Positions 37,809-49,697 of a stretch of DNA of 64,000 nucleotides are shown here, piece after piece (position 1 is the stretch's first letter; every line of letters begins with the position of its first letter). Source of the stretch: Pilatotrama ljubarskyi (lineage: Eukaryota > Basidiomycota > Agaricomycetes > Polyporales > Polyporaceae); contig MU277674.1 of assembly GCA_022385805.1 (NCBI GenBank), forward strand, positions 249,251 through 313,250. Direction: 5' to 3'. The notes under the pieces were generated by a model. The model had not been told where the DNA came from, searched no databases, and saw only the letters and a program-made list of their open reading frames with translations. Position numbers and translations under genes: made by a program.

Positions 37809-38636
37809 ATGGCGGACCGACGCGCTCAGCAATACCCTCCAGGCGCGAACGTCGCCCTCGCCCACCAGTGGTCTGGCAGCGCCCAATACCCCTCCGGCTA
37901 CGTGAGCTCGCAAGACCACTACCCCTCCGCATACCAGAGCCACCCGTCCCTGCGCACGACGAGTCAGGCCACCCAGCCCATGGCCCCGTACGACGCGATG
38001 TCTGCGCAGGCGCAAGCGATCGCAGCCCAGTACCATCTGAGCGACGGCCAGATGCCCTACTCGCAAATCCCGACGTCGGACCGCCGTTCGTCCATGTCAC
38101 ACTACAGCACGTACGCCGTGGATAGCCACTACCCGAGTCAGAGCGCGCACATCCCAACACGGCCACACTTCTCGCACACGCGCTCGCACCCATCCTCCCA
38201 TGACCTCTCGGGCTCGCCACCGCACGCGTACTCGCAGCAGCCACAAGCGATGCAGCACCAGTACAACGCCCCGCTGTCGTCATCCCCGCAGTCGTCTTCT
38301 GCGATGTCCGACATGACGACGGCGCAGTACGCTTCGCAGGCGGCCTACGCTCAGCAGGTCAACTCGTCGCAATACCCCGCGTCGCCACCGCGCCCCTTCG
38401 CGTGCGACATGTGCGCGCTGTCCTTCAATCGCCAACACGACCTGAAGCGACACCGCGACACGCACACGGGCGAGAAGCCGTTCTTCTGCAACGGCGGGTG
38501 CGGGAAGACGTTCACGAGGAAGGACGCGTTGAAGAGACACCAGGTACGCACTTGTCCACCGGTCATCCACGCGCGCAGCTGATCGTTCTCTCAGCTGGTC
38601 AAACGCTGCGGCATCGACGAGACGACTGCTTCATGA
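37809..38636 (+). CDS. C2H2 zinc-finger transcription factor, second copy of the two-finger plan
   Basis: Exon 1 (37809-38543) and exon 2 (38595-38636) make 258 residues. The first 195 residues are Gln/Ser/Tyr/Pro/His-rich (prion-like composition). Finger 1 is FACDMCALSFNRQHDLKR-H-x4-H, followed by a TGEKP linker. Finger 2 is FCNGGCGKTFTRKDALKRH, ending C-terminally with QLVKRCG. The HDLKRH/DALKRH helices with the terminal LVKRC are typical of a widespread agaricomycete regulator group. The fingers sit at the very C-terminus, the reverse of the more central fingers in the gene at 20551-21565. Nuclear DNA-binding function is secure from the domain; its targets are unknown. Confidence 0.9.
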
Positions 38637-38965
38637 GTGGCCCCGGGGTTGTGATACCTCTGTACGTCGACTTCCGCTTTCACGCGCTCGAGGATGGCTG
38701 TTGACTGATCCTCTGCAGAATTTACACGCACTAATTATCGGCACAAGATTTAGCCTACCTTTCCCCGCGTCTTGACTTATGTTATACGCCACTTGTGTCT
38801 CAGGTGTATTCGTACAATCATTGTAAAGTATCGCTGATATGGACAGTACTGCATGGCTGGGAGGTCGTCAGCCGAGCTGTAGTTTGCGTAGATTCGCACT
38901 AAATGTATCTTACTACCCGCACAACCGTGGAATACACACGCTGGAGTGAACCCTGGACTGACCGC
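38637..38965. other. Short convergent intergenic region
   Basis: Three hundred and thirty bases between 3' ends, AT-richer (TTATAC, AATCATTGTAAAG), likely untranslated sequence. No gene. Confidence 0.45.
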
Positions 38966-39797
38966 TCACTTGCTCTCGGATGCCGTGGTCGACACGATGT
39001 CCCGCTGCAGAATCCACGCGTCGTGTGGCGTGATTTTCTTGTAGTAGTTCTCGTACAGGCCGACTTCGCTGAAGCCGTGGCGCTCGTAGAACCGCTTCGC
39101 GTCGCCATTGGAGACCTGTACGTGGAGATAGATCGCGTTGATTTTGGGCTTCGCGTGGGCGGCGGCGGTGTCGATGAGATGCTTCAAGCTCTGAGATCCG
39201 ATCCCTCTCGAACGATATGGCTGCGCGGGGTTCCGAAGAAAGTTAGAATACGCGAGATTGCGATAGGAATGGGACTCACCGCGAGGACGGCGAAAGTCAT
39301 GAGGTAGAGCTTCGCCTGACCATCCTTCACCTCCACGCGACCGCACATGGTTCCGACCGGTATATCATTGTAGTAGACTTCCGCCAGGACTCAGCTGAAT
39401 GTCCCGATGGGTCGTAACTGTATCACACGTACTGAGTTGGCAGAAGTCTTCTACATCAGGCTGGACGATGTCGTTGTAGAACTTTTCGCTGTATTTGATG
39501 GGGAAGAGAACCGAGTTGAGTTTCCGGACAGTCCCTAAACGCAAGCTCAGGCATTTCAGTCGCTAGAGGATTGCAGAGAGGCGTACCGAGGTTGTTGGGA
39601 GTGACCGAGGCGAAAGAGACTCGCGAGTGTGCAGGACGGGATTGGGACATGGGGGACTGTGAGAGGAGAGGCGCCGGTGTGCGGGCCGGCGTCAATGGAC
39701 CACACGAGCGAGAAGGCGGGTATCCATCACACCCGCTGTCGTCTGACTCGCAGAGCTCGTTCTGCTTCTCGACCTCGGACGGCTTCCTCTTCGTCAT
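38966..39797 (-). CDS. naa50: N-alpha-acetyltransferase 50-like (GNAT family)
   Basis: Four exons (39587-39797, 39433-39534, 39280-39389, 38966-39220) give 225 residues. After a 70-residue Ser/Pro-rich extension the GNAT fold starts at VRKLNSVLFPIKYSEKFYND. It runs through VYYNDIPVGTMCGRVEVKDG and LYLMTFAVLAPYRSRGIGSQ (acetyl-CoA-binding R-x-x-G-x-G/A), LHVQVSNGDAKRFYERHGF and ENYYKKITPHDAWIL. These strings are hallmarks of Naa50/San, which acetylates N-terminal Met followed by a hydrophobic residue, usually bound to the NatA complex at the ribosome. Typical Naa50 proteins are near 170 residues, so the N-terminal extension is extra. The intron positions and phases all agree. Further in-frame sequence upstream to 39998 is open but unnecessary. 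Confidence 0.9.
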
Positions 39798-42700
39798 ATC
39801 CTCGCTGTTCCTCCCACACGAAGCATGCGAGACCCAGTCTTCCGGGGCAGCGAGGGGCAGCCCGATGGCAGAACATACGAAGAGAACAATCCGTGCTTCA
39901 CGAACCCAGCCCCGGATTCTTTCTGCTAGGATCGCTATCGCGATCTTGCTTGCTCTCCTGCCTGCACCGGCACAACACACAACCCATCCCCTTGACACGC
40001 TACACTTGAAGAGAAGTCTGGAGATGACCGGCCAGTGCGTCGTTGTGCCGTCTACCCATGCACGGTACAGTTGGTCCGCTTGAGCCGCTGAGCCAAGGAA
40101 CCCAACATCGGACTTCCGCGGAATATCTTTCAGTGAGCTCCTTTTTACATATGATCCGGAACGCGCTCATATTTGGCCGTCCGTGCCTTAGGTGCTGGAG
40201 GGACTCTCGCTCACCAAATCAGCACGAGTTGATGCACCGGCCTCGACACCGCCCACTCGCGCGGCTTCGTGACCGCCCTGCAAAGCTTTCTCGGGCATCA
40301 CTGATCCTGCACGCGTCCGGAAGAGAATCCTGACGGTTCTTGTCGCCCAAGACAGTGCCTCGCAGCGGGCGGGAGCGAGATACCCACCTTGATCTAGAAG
40401 CTCACGGACATCCAGATGTCGCCTCGTTTTCTCTCATCCGGCTGACCAGACATCAGCGCGGCGGTCAGGATATCGATTCTAGCGTGCTGCGCGAACCCTG
40501 TCTCTACGGCATTGAGGCGTCCTTGTGGAGTGAGCCGAGAACATATCTCTCCGCGGGCTGTGCGTATGGCTAACTCGTTGCACGCTCATACTAACCTCCT
40601 TTCGGTCAGCACTGCCCAGGCCTAGTGTCATCAGCTTAGTATTGGATCCGTTACCTCTGTCACCCCTTGCGCGTTGGCGCTGTTAGGCACCGTCATCGGA
40701 CGACCGCTATGTCTCCGTGTGCTGACGGCAAGCACTGTCGTCCTATGAGCGTGCATGGGAGAACCACGTTACGCTTACCTCTCATTGGTGCCGTACAACC
40801 CACGACTAAGTAACTTAAACTTGGGAGAAGCTGCATCCGAGTCCAACTGATCCCGTCGACCGTCGTGCCTCATCGGGATCAGTTTTCATGCATAGCTGTA
40901 GAGATCCCTCCTCTGGGCAAGACTTCTCGGCAGCCTTTCCTCGTTCGACCTTGCAAACTCTGTCGGTTTTCCAGGATTCCTCCATCGCGACATACCGCAG
41001 GGTGACTTGAACGGTGAGCATCATTTCCTGGATTATAGCAGCAGCGACGGAAGCAATACACCGTCTCATCCTGACCTGCTGATTCACATGTGTGGAAATC
41101 GAGAGGGCTCTGCTTCTAGCGCACAGCTCATTTCCGACAAGCGGTACCCGGGTCGCTCACATAGCCCAGACCATAGCTAAAGCTGCCGCTGTTGTGCCGA
41201 ACTGGCATCTTGAGCGGTGAGCGCGAGTCGTGAACCTCTTGCCAATGCTGTCGTCACTACCCCGGACGCTGTGCGGTACATCCGTCCTGTCCGTCCATAT
41301 CCCATGCGCTGACTCGACCTACAGATTGCAAATTTGGGCACAGAAATGGATGAGCACTCGTGGCCGCGCTCGGAACATCAGTTGCCAGCGCTCTCGTCTT
41401 CCGTCATAATGACCGCCCCATTCGTCGTTCTGGCCTGCGCCCCGTGCCCGTGATCGTCGACGCTCCAATGGGAAGCTTGCCCTGCAGTGTCCCTGGCCGA
41501 CCGCACCTGCCATACGTAGGGCTGCTGAAGTCTATCTACTCGAACGTGTCAGATTACAGGCACCTTGGGCGGTTGGTGTTGATGCTACGACTAACACACC
41601 GTCCGCCAACTTGTCGGACGACTCTGGGAATTCTGCGTAACGCTCTGGCATCGGGGTTCGTCGGTGGCCCTGCGATCGTCTAGGCCCATTGGAGATGCTG
41701 AGCGCCCCTCGAGAACGCGCTGTCCTCTTGCCACGCAAGCATGAAAACCCACCCATCGCTCCTTACTCCTAACGTGGATGCCTTGCGATCCGGCCACTAT
41801 AGAAATATCTTCGCTAAAGGAGTAGGACCAACGCGTTGGGACACGCTCTGCGATGGTGAGTCAGGTGTCATACAGCTATTATGTCGCCTTGAAGACATCT
41901 TACAATTTGCTCACGACCGCAAGCGCAGTCGACATTTACGTGTATACACCGCATATACCATAACCATATGCGTAGTGGGTGATGGCACGGTCCCGGGGCC
42001 TGCTGCGAGCCACAGCATAAGGCTGTTGGAGTGTCAGTGACTAGCTGCGTCGCATTTTCGCCCTAGCAGGCTTGACTTTCGCACATGCCGCACTCCGGGT
42101 CTCAGCTATAGCGTACGGCTCCTGGGCGATCGGATCCATCTACTGCTTCTCGGAACCCACCGCTTATCTCTCCAAACGTTTACATGTCCTCCCACCCCGC
42201 CGTCCGACGTTTCGTCACAGGGACTGTCATGGCGATGCGAAGCACCCGTGCTCTCCCAGCATGCGTCCCTGATCTCCTTGCCCCCTGGGGGAGGCTCCGC
42301 TGATGCAGGACGAGGTGATCGAGAGACACCCTGACCGCGAACTCCGGACCCGCCCACCGGCACTTACGTGTCCGACCGTCCACCTTGCCTTCTCCGCGCT
42401 TTTATGTCGTCGACGTTGACCTCTAGATCTGCTCCGCCGACTCGAAGCCCAGCCTGGCGTTCGCGCCATAGATGGCGCCCTGATCTGCTGTCGGGGGGCC
42501 GCCGATTACTAGCTTCGGCGCATGCGGGTTGACGGATGCTGGACGTGTACCTGCCGTTGCCCCTTACTTGGCATTCGGCTCCCTCAGGTCTGTCTCAGTG
42601 ATCTGTGCTCGTTCTCATAAAATATGTTCAGCAGGACACCCGGCAGAGGCACGCGGCCACTAGTTGAGAGATGCGCCCTGCGCAGTTTACACAGTCTCTG

Positions 42701-44763
42701 ACGCAGAGTGCGCCGGGATTGCAGCATTGAAGACGCCAATGCGTCGAGAGGTTAAGCGCGGTTGTCGCCTGACCGTTCGCTGATACTCAGCGTGTGGACC
42801 TGCAGCTGGCTATGGACGGCAGGAACGAACGCACCGTGATATGTCGGAACTGTCTGCCGTTGACAGGTCGACCGCGCCGTCAGCGGTTGGGAGGACCGTG
42901 ACAAATCAGCAGGCTCCGCCGGGGCGCGCGCGGCAAATGGGTCCTCTGTCCGAGTGAAAAGCATGCCGGACCACCGCGCGAAGATTGTTATAGTTGACCA
43001 TTCTCTCAGTCGGTCTGCATACTGGTCTCCGTTGCTGTGCTCTGGCCTTGTGCGACACCTCGGGGTATCCGGCGCCCAAATGGACGTGAGTTCAGCGTCC
43101 CGGAGACGTATAGGACTGGCAGGAGAGCACTGTGCCTTCGTCCCGTACGGATCACTGTTCCGCAAGTCGGCCTAGGAGTACGAGCTCTCCGTTGTCCTGG
43201 AGAAGTATTCTGGTACGGGGCCCGCATGTTCTATGCCACTATCGTGGGGCTCCGTTCCGCTATGCAATCGTCCACATTCGATATGAGGTTCTGCGATCCG
43301 ACACGCGGCTCTTTGAGCTTCGCTGCCAGAGAGAGAGGGCAAACGACGACCAGCGCCGCTAGTCGTTACCAATGTCCAGGCCAGTCATCGGCCAAACAAG
43401 CTCCAATCCGCCAGACTACCGTCGTACTCCTCTGTCACATGATCGCGGCAGTGGGCAGCCAGTTAGGCACGACGCCGGTTGTTCGCACTGCTTCTCTCTC
43501 TCAGCTTCCTGCGTGGTTGCGGGTGAGAAGATACTCTTATGAGGCACGTCATGACTCCCGAACGGTGATCTCGCAGGAGAAGAGGCAACTGTGGGAGACG
43601 GTTAGTATGGAGTTGATTAACTATACGATGCGTCCGTCAGTGGGAGAATAGATACTATGAGGTCTCAAGATCTTACGAGGCCCTATGCGATGATGACGCC
43701 ACGCGAAGCCAACGGGTCGTAGTTGAGCACATCTGTATATCGAACAAGTAGCAAGCGGCCGCACGACATCGCGATGGATTGTTGGGGTATGTTCACTGGC
43801 AATTGTCGAGAGGTACATCGCATTGATACCGAGCACTGAGAACACGACTACTCTAGCACCCAAGACGAGAGTGCACACCGAGGTCGTGCCTTGCAGCCGG
43901 TGGGATGCCGACCATTTCAGCAAGAACGCATCCGACTTTCCCAGGCTACAGGAGTTTCTCCATCCTGCATAAGAAGTACCCAAAGCGGTCACCAACCCGA
44001 GGTCATTAGGGCTTACAAAGGTCACGATACGTAGCTTCAGAGACCCGTCGCTCGTAGATCCATCCCCCCGTGCCTACACATGAGTCCTCGTGTCAGATGC
44101 CCGCCGCTAGCTGAACGTTGCCATGATCGAGCACTCGTGCCGGGAGACTTCATGAGGGCCATGGGCGTCCCTTGCGGACACAGCAGGGCGATACAACGAA
44201 CGCCCAACGGTTCTGGTGCGAGCGGGGCCTATAGCAGGATATAGAACGTCAGTACATTACCCTACTCTGGTCTAGCATATGAAGCAAAACCTGCCGCAGC
44301 GCTACAGTCTCCACTTCGCAGTATACCTCCCGCGCATCAGACTTCCTCGGTGCTAAGGCGCCTCGAGGGTTGTTCCTGGGGCTTCGTGGAGTCCGTTCGA
44401 ACTCTGGTTGGACCCAAAATTGACATGCGTACTACTAGTAGATTCACTCTCTCGGGTGCGATTTGTGGCCGGTCAAAAGCCTGCGTGTCTATCACTGCAC
44501 GGTATATCAGATCAGCGCCCCGAGTTCAATGTATCAGAACGAATTCTGAGAACGAACCCTGACCGCTATGAACGAAGAGGACGGCATATGCACTCACCGG
44601 CGCGTTCAATGTTCTGGGAAAACCTCCGAGATAGATAGAGGGTATGACATGGCAAATGGAGTCCTCGAAGGCCGTTCAACTCGCACCTTTTGCTTTGCAA
44701 TGCCGTCAACTTTCACAGCACAGACGACCAGCAGTCAAGAAAAACTGTCTTCAACGAGCAAAT
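39798..44763. other. Gene-poor 5-kb region
   Basis: Apart from the Naa50 promoter at the left end I find no family motif, repeat pair or chain of exons with matching phases. Open frames up to 204 codons (43037-43651 plus) occur but conflict with frames on the other strand. Composition is close to half GC and unlike coding sequence of the neighbours. It may be old, mutated transposon DNA, but no coding trace proves it. Confidence 0.4.
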
Positions 44764-45367
44764 CCCGCTCACCTGTCACCGTGCAACTTTGCGTCACAAG
44801 CGCCTAGCGCAGGAACCACTGCAGGATGGGGCCGTACGCACCCAACCCGCGCTGGGCGGAGCAAACCTAGCCGACGCATGAGCAAAAGAAGGCAATTGTG
44901 ACCAGAGGCGGCAATGTTGAGCTTGGCGAAAGGTGGCTGCTCACCAAATGCGATGCGTGAATCGACAAATAGTTTCTCCGGACTCCCTTGGGACACGGCT
45001 GCCAGCCGAATCGTGCTCCCAGCGGCAAGTAAGGCAGCGTGCACCAAGTTCCCGCATGTTGAGGCTTGGGGACCTGCGGTCGGGAGTCCATAGTAGCGGT
45101 GTCCCAAAAGGTCTCCCCGACTGACCGGATTGCTGTGGTTTACAAGTCCAATGCCGTCACGTGGGTCAGTCGCTGCCCAAGTGGCTAAAGCAACATCGAA
45201 CGACTTGCCTATAGGAAGACGAAGCCCACGTCCGGCCCTATACCACGCCGGTGCACATTCACCGTCGAGGTCTTCGTGTGGACTTCGGATCGACGATCAT
45301 CCCGGATACCCGCCTGGAGGAACAACGCGTGGAGATGAGTTGAATCGCTCAAAATGGATGTTTACAG
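44764..45367. repeat. Diverged tandem duplication, copy A
   Basis: Shares a colinear series of blocks with 45411-46054: CCCGCTCACCTGTC, CCCGCGCTGGGCGGAGCAAA (44841-44860), GGTGAAAGGTGGC-like, GTAGCGGTG, AGGAAGACGAAG-like, and GATCATCCCGGATACCCGC (about 45294-45312). Roughly 65-70 percent alike by eye with indels. Copy A has stops in the frame that stays open in copy B. Confidence 0.72.
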
Positions 45368-45410
45368 GCGACCAGAAGTAAACCTGTCTCGCCTTAGACA
45401 GAAGGCAGAC

Positions 45411-46054
45411 CCCGCTCACCTGTCCCTCTACAACTCTGCATGACAAGCACCTAGCCCAGGACGGGAGTAGATTCGCTCGCATTCACTGAGCATTGCGGGC
45501 ATTCATGACCTTGAACCCGCGCTGGGCGGAGCAAACCCAGATGGCAACACCAGCAAATAAGGTAATGTTGGCTAGAGAACTTGAACAGCATCACTGAGGT
45601 CGGTGAAAGGTGGCCGCGATCCCAAAGCGAGGTGCAAACCGGCGAATAGTCAATTCATCCTCCCGACAACCCTCAGAGCTGCGGAGAGGGCATCCGCGTG
45701 CTTCAGTGAGAACGAGGGTGGCCTTCATCAGGTTCCGCACGTTGACAGCGCTGCGCTCGGAGGTCCACGGTAGCGGTGACCGGAGAGGGATCTTCGAACT
45801 CACTAGCCCGCTGTACGTTAACAGTCCTGCGCCGGAGCGTGCATCAGTCGCTGTCGCCATGGCTAAGAGAAGTGTGGATGACTCACCTTCAGGGAAGACG
45901 AAGACCACCGACTGTCCGGTCGCATACCTCGCCGGCGCACAACCACCAGCGATGTCCTCGTGTAGAGTTCGGGGCGATGATCATACCGGATACCCGCGTG
46001 GAGGCACGACGCGTGGGGGTGAGTCAATAACCCAAAACGAACGTTCGATAACCA
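45411..46054. repeat. Diverged tandem duplication, copy B
   Basis: Second copy, starting CCCGCTCACCTGTC at 45411 with CCCGCGCTGGGCGGAGCAAA at 45514-45533 and GATCATACCGGATACCCGC at about 45976-45994. On the minus strand a GTGAGT donor at about 45891 and a GCAG acceptor near 45838 would join two open segments (VVFVFPEG to LLTYSGLVSSKIPLRSPLPW), hinting at a decayed gene fragment. No family is recognised. Confidence 0.7.
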
Positions 46055-46349
46055 CGAGATAAGTAGGGTACAACTGCTAGCAGGAGTAGAGCGGCGTCGA
46101 CAGCGACAACAACGACAACAATGGCATCAGCGGTAGCGCGGCGACGATAACAGAGACAGACGGCGTGGTATAGATACAGTGTCAGCAGATGGAAGCAGCT
46201 TGAAAAGTCCGTTGAGGCTCCTCCTGGTCTTCCTTATTGTACAAGTTCTTCAACTGTGAGCGGCTAACATGAGAACCGTCCGCAGCAGGTCCCTCGCTGG
46301 CAACGCACCTTAGTCCTACACCGGACACAACAAGTATTGAGAGGGGCGT

Positions 46350-47288
46350 TCACCATCGAGCTTTCGGGGCATCCGCTTTCGGGGAATCCGTCTTCTTCTT
46401 CCGCCAAGCCCTCCGCTTCGGTTTCTGGCCTTTCTGGGCCTGCTTGGGAGCGGGGGAAGCAGTGCGTGAGTGAGGGGACGCAGCGTCGGCATGAGCTTGA
46501 GCAGAGGCCGGAGCTGCCGCAGATGGCGGGTGGAGGGAGTCGACATAGACGTCCGCAAAGTTCCTGAACACGCACGTCTCGACGTCCTTCTCGTCGTACT
46601 CCGCGAGCGTCGCCCAGATGCAGTGCCAACCGCCCTCCTCGACAAACTTGATCGCGAACGCGGCGTGCCTCTGCGTCCAGCGCGACTCGCGCGCGCCCCT
46701 CCCCACCCCGCTCCCAGCGCTGTCATACACCCCACGTCCGGGCTGGACCTGGAACGCCTTGTCGGCGAGGGTGATCATCGCCGCGTGCTTCACGGTGAGG
46801 CGCACATCGACCGTGCCGGACAGCGGGTTCAGCACGGGCGAGTCGCTCTCGAGGGTCTTCGGCACCCCGCGGAAGTGCGGGTCGTACCCGACGACGCGCA
46901 CCTGAAACGACGCACCGTCTGCAAAGTGGAGCGTTACGCTGGGATGCGCGCGCGACCGCCGGACGCAGGTGAGGGTCTTGCCGATGAGGGTGGAGGGATC
47001 GATGCCGAGGGCGGCTTCGCCGCGGGCGGGCGTATCGCGAGCGTGTGGCTGCTGCTGCTGCTGTGGCCGCTGACCCTGCGAGGCCTTGGAGCGGTGCGCG
47101 TGCGTGCTGGGAGGTGCCAACGAAGCGGGCGACGACGAGGAGTTGATGGAGAGCGGAGAGGGCGGGGTAGTGCCCGGGGAAGTCGAGGGCGAGGAGGGGT
47201 AGACCGATGAGGAGGAACCGGTCGGCGTGTAGGCGGAGGAGCTGCTCAGACTGGTGCTGCTGTAGGATGACATTCTTGCATGCGCCAT
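46350..47288 (-). CDS. Unknown basic protein with one compact domain
   Basis: A single uninterrupted frame, ATG at 47288 and TAA-type stop at 46350, gives 312 residues. Residues 1-95 are Ser/Thr/Pro-rich with a short poly-Gln (47052-47063). A compact, mixed alpha/beta middle (about residues 95-250) begins LGIDPSTLIGKTLTCVRRSR and includes VTLHFADGASFQVRVVGYDP, VDVRLTVKHAAMITLADKAF, and AAFAIKFVEEGGWHCIWATL. The C-terminus is Ala/Pro/Lys-rich with a basic KPKRRAWRKKK that could be a nuclear signal. There is no signal peptide. I do not know the family; the conserved-looking aromatic and Gly residues in the middle argue for a real domain. A 246-codon frame on the other strand (46470-47210) is its shadow. 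Confidence 0.72.
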   Translation of the reverse strand: MAHARMSSYSSTSLSSSSAYTPTGSSSSVYPSSPSTSPGTTPPSPLSINSSSSPASLAPPSTHAHRSKASQGQRPQQQQQPHARDTPARGEAALGIDPSTLIGKTLTCVRRSRAHPSVTLHFADGASFQVRVVGYDPHFRGVPKTLESDSPVLNPLSGTVDVRLTVKHAAMITLADKAFQVQPGRGVYDSAGSGVGRGARESRWTQRHAAFAIKFVEEGGWHCIWATLAEYDEKDVETCVFRNFADVYVDSLHPPSAAAPASAQAHADAASPHSRTASPAPKQAQKGQKPKRRAWRKKKTDSPKADAPKARW

Positions 47289-48189
47289 GAGGAGTAGATG
47301 GTCATAGATCGAGCGTGTCCACCACCAAGCGCGAGTTGTACTCAGAGAGGACAGCGAGGAGGGTGTGTGTGTGGTAGTGTGGGCGCAGGGAGGGCGGGAG
47401 GGCGGGAGGGCGGGTTGGGAAGATGGATGAGGGAGAGAAGCAAGGAGTGCGCATCACTAGCCACTTGGCCGCCCACACGGCCAAATGCTGCCAAACACGG
47501 GCCGACAGCCGACCAAGTGCAGCCGCCCATTGTTCCCGCCGGCTCGTCCACACGGACAATTGCGCACCCGTATCTCCACTCCGTTCGCGGGCTGCATTGT
47601 GCTCATGCGCGCGAGGGTGGTGAATAATCCTGGGCGTGGTGGGGCCCTTCTGCAAGGCCGGGGGCTCTTCAGCTCGCAGAGTCCCACGGAATCTCTCAGT
47701 GATCATGATGTCTTGCGCATGGCTGAAGAAGTCCCTCCGTTCACAGGCAGGGATGGTAGACATTACTTTCAACGGTGAGACATACATCTCTAGGTTTGAG
47801 TGGGAGGCTTCAAACATTGGATCTCAGGCTGAAGTCTTCGTGTGGCCAGCGCGACGCGACGCGCTCGTATATTTCGCGTTGCAGTCACGAGACGCCACGT
47901 GATCGTGAGCACTAGAAACACTCCCTGCAGGAGACTGCAGCACTTGCAAGTTGATCTTTTGCAAGCTGTGCTCGCTTGCTGTCCTACCGCTGTGGGTACG
48001 ACTTCAGAGATCATTGCCAGGAACTCGCTCGTATTGCTATTCCCTGCGTTCGGCGCTAGCGACTACGCAGGGGCGAGGTTTGCTGATCCTTCCAATGCGT
48101 CCGTATTCATCTCGTGAGCTTCGTGAGCTCTAAGCAGATCCGCATAAATCCGGCTCGCCCTCAGAACCCTGTACAGCAAGCGACTTTCG
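47289..48189. promoter_or_regulatory. Intergenic region with G-quadruplex-prone tract
   Basis: Contains the upstream region of the unknown gene at 46350-47288. A run of six or more GGG tracts with one-base loops lies at 47388-47419 on the plus strand, 100-130 bp before that ATG (C-rich on the coding strand). The right part (47800-48180) shows no gene. Confidence 0.5.
47388..47419 (+). promoter_or_regulatory. G-quadruplex-prone tract
   Basis: Seven GGG runs, mostly separated by one base (GGGAGGGCGGGAGGGCGGGA and continuing), 100-131 bp upstream of the minus-strand ATG at 47288. Confidence 0.6.
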
Positions 48190-49697
48190 TCAGTATCCCC
48201 CGCAAACCTCAGCCCGCATGTAGCCCCGCTCACCGTTCGGCGCGAACCCCATCCTCTGGTTGCCCACGTCCCACACCGAGTAATAATGCTTCAGCAACGA
48301 CCCGCCGACGAGCTCCAGCCCGTCGAACGCGTTGATCAGCGTCTGGCACGTGCTCGGGTCGCTCGCGAACGGGCCCACGTTCAGCTCAGAGCTCGGGATC
48401 GTCAGGTTGAACGGCGTGCCCGCCTGCGAGGTGAAGGTGAGGTCGATCGTCGCTGGGAGCCCGGAGATCTCGGTGCAGGGGAGGCCGTACGCGCCGGGCT
48501 CGGCGGCGAAGGGCTTGATGTTGGGGGAGATGAGGGCGTACATCGCCTGTGCAATTAGATCAGGGGTTAGCGGATATGCGCTGAGCATATGAATGGGAGA
48601 GGGGAGACTGACCTCAGTCGTTTGGGTGTCGAAGAGGATGTTGCTCGTGCCGCTGTCGAAGATGACGCTGCGCCTCTTCTTGAGCACCGACGTCGTCTTC
48701 CCGTTCACTGTGATCTGGCTCGACGGGATCACCCAGTCGTTTCCGCCCGTCTGGTCGGCGTAGATCAGGTCACCTGCGCTCTCGTCAGTTCGGAAACGTC
48801 GGGCACCGCGCCATATCACGGACGCACCCTTGAACTTGGTGTTGTCGATGCCACCGATAGTCAGCTCCGCGTCTCCGACCGCGTTCGGGGTCAAGAACAA
48901 GCTGAAGAGCGCTGCATACACCCCAAACCCGTCAGACACACGTGCGAGCGCCATTCTCAACATTGCACTCACAAGGGAGCCCCGCCTTGACAACAGCAGC
49001 GAAGAACCCCTGCGCCCTCCCGCCCATGCCCTGGATGCCCAAGAACGGATCGATGTTGAACTTGGGCGTCTGGTCGATGATCGTGAAGAGCGACACGCCC
49101 GGGGCCGCGACGCCGCCGACGGTGACGGTATCTGCGCCGCTCCGGAGGGTGAGCACGTAGTCGTCGTCGACGACGGGGTCGACGCCGACGCCGGTCGCGA
49201 ACGAGATAGTGCTGGTGCGCGAGCTGCGGACGTAGGTCGTGGATTTAGCCGGGTCCCATTTGTTGGCTTGCGCGCAGGAGGTACATTCGGTGCCTATAGT
49301 TGCGCGTGCGGGTGAGTGGAAGCTCCGGGATGTGTGTATCGGAAGCGTAGATGCTTACTGGCGAACTCGAGCGTCTGCGACCCAGTGTCGAACACGACGC
49401 TCACAGTCTGCGGAGGGGTACCCACTGCACGTAACCTCACCATTCAGTCGTCTGCCACTTTGCGTTTGAGCGGAATTGAGACGCACCCGAGATGTTGCCG
49501 AACCACTGCAGGTCCGTTCCCAAGAAGAAGTCATCGAGGGGGACGCCGATGGCTTTCGCGGCGCGCTTGCGGAGGGAGGCGACATGGTCTCTTGGGGTCT
49601 TGCGCGACTGGAGGGCGATCTTGGGCGGTTCAGGTGCAGCAGCGACCTCTGACGAGGCGGCGAGCGCGACGAGGCCAAGGGTGAGCGCGGAGAGCAT
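48190..49697 (-). CDS. Secreted aspartic protease (A1 pepsin family)
   Basis: Multi-exon gene, ATG at 49697 and TGA at 48190-48192. It begins with a signal peptide (MLSALTLGLVALAASSEVAA) and a short basic propeptide (KIALQSRKTPRDHVASLRKR). A clean intron brings NIS next to VGTPPQTVSVVFDTGSQTLE, which carries the first catalytic Asp in DTGS. Then come CTSCAQANKWDP, ISFATG, VSLFTIIDQTPKFNIDPFLG and the GIQGMGG turn. After two further introns LFSLFLTPN and AELTIGGIDNTKF follow, and the second catalytic Asp is in VIFDSGTSNILFDT. The C-terminus has LLKHYYSVWDVGNQRMGFAP. It is an acid endopeptidase acting outside the cell, as for polyporopepsin-type enzymes. The domain order and both DTG/DSG motifs are intact. 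No GPI or membrane anchor is seen. Confidence 0.94.

Noticed and set aside
43037..43651. 204-codon plus frame as a transposon protein
   Set aside because: No reverse transcriptase, integrase or transposase motif and no flanking repeats.
46470..47210. 246-codon plus frame
   Set aside because: Shadow of the unknown gene on the minus strand; Arg-rich with no domain.
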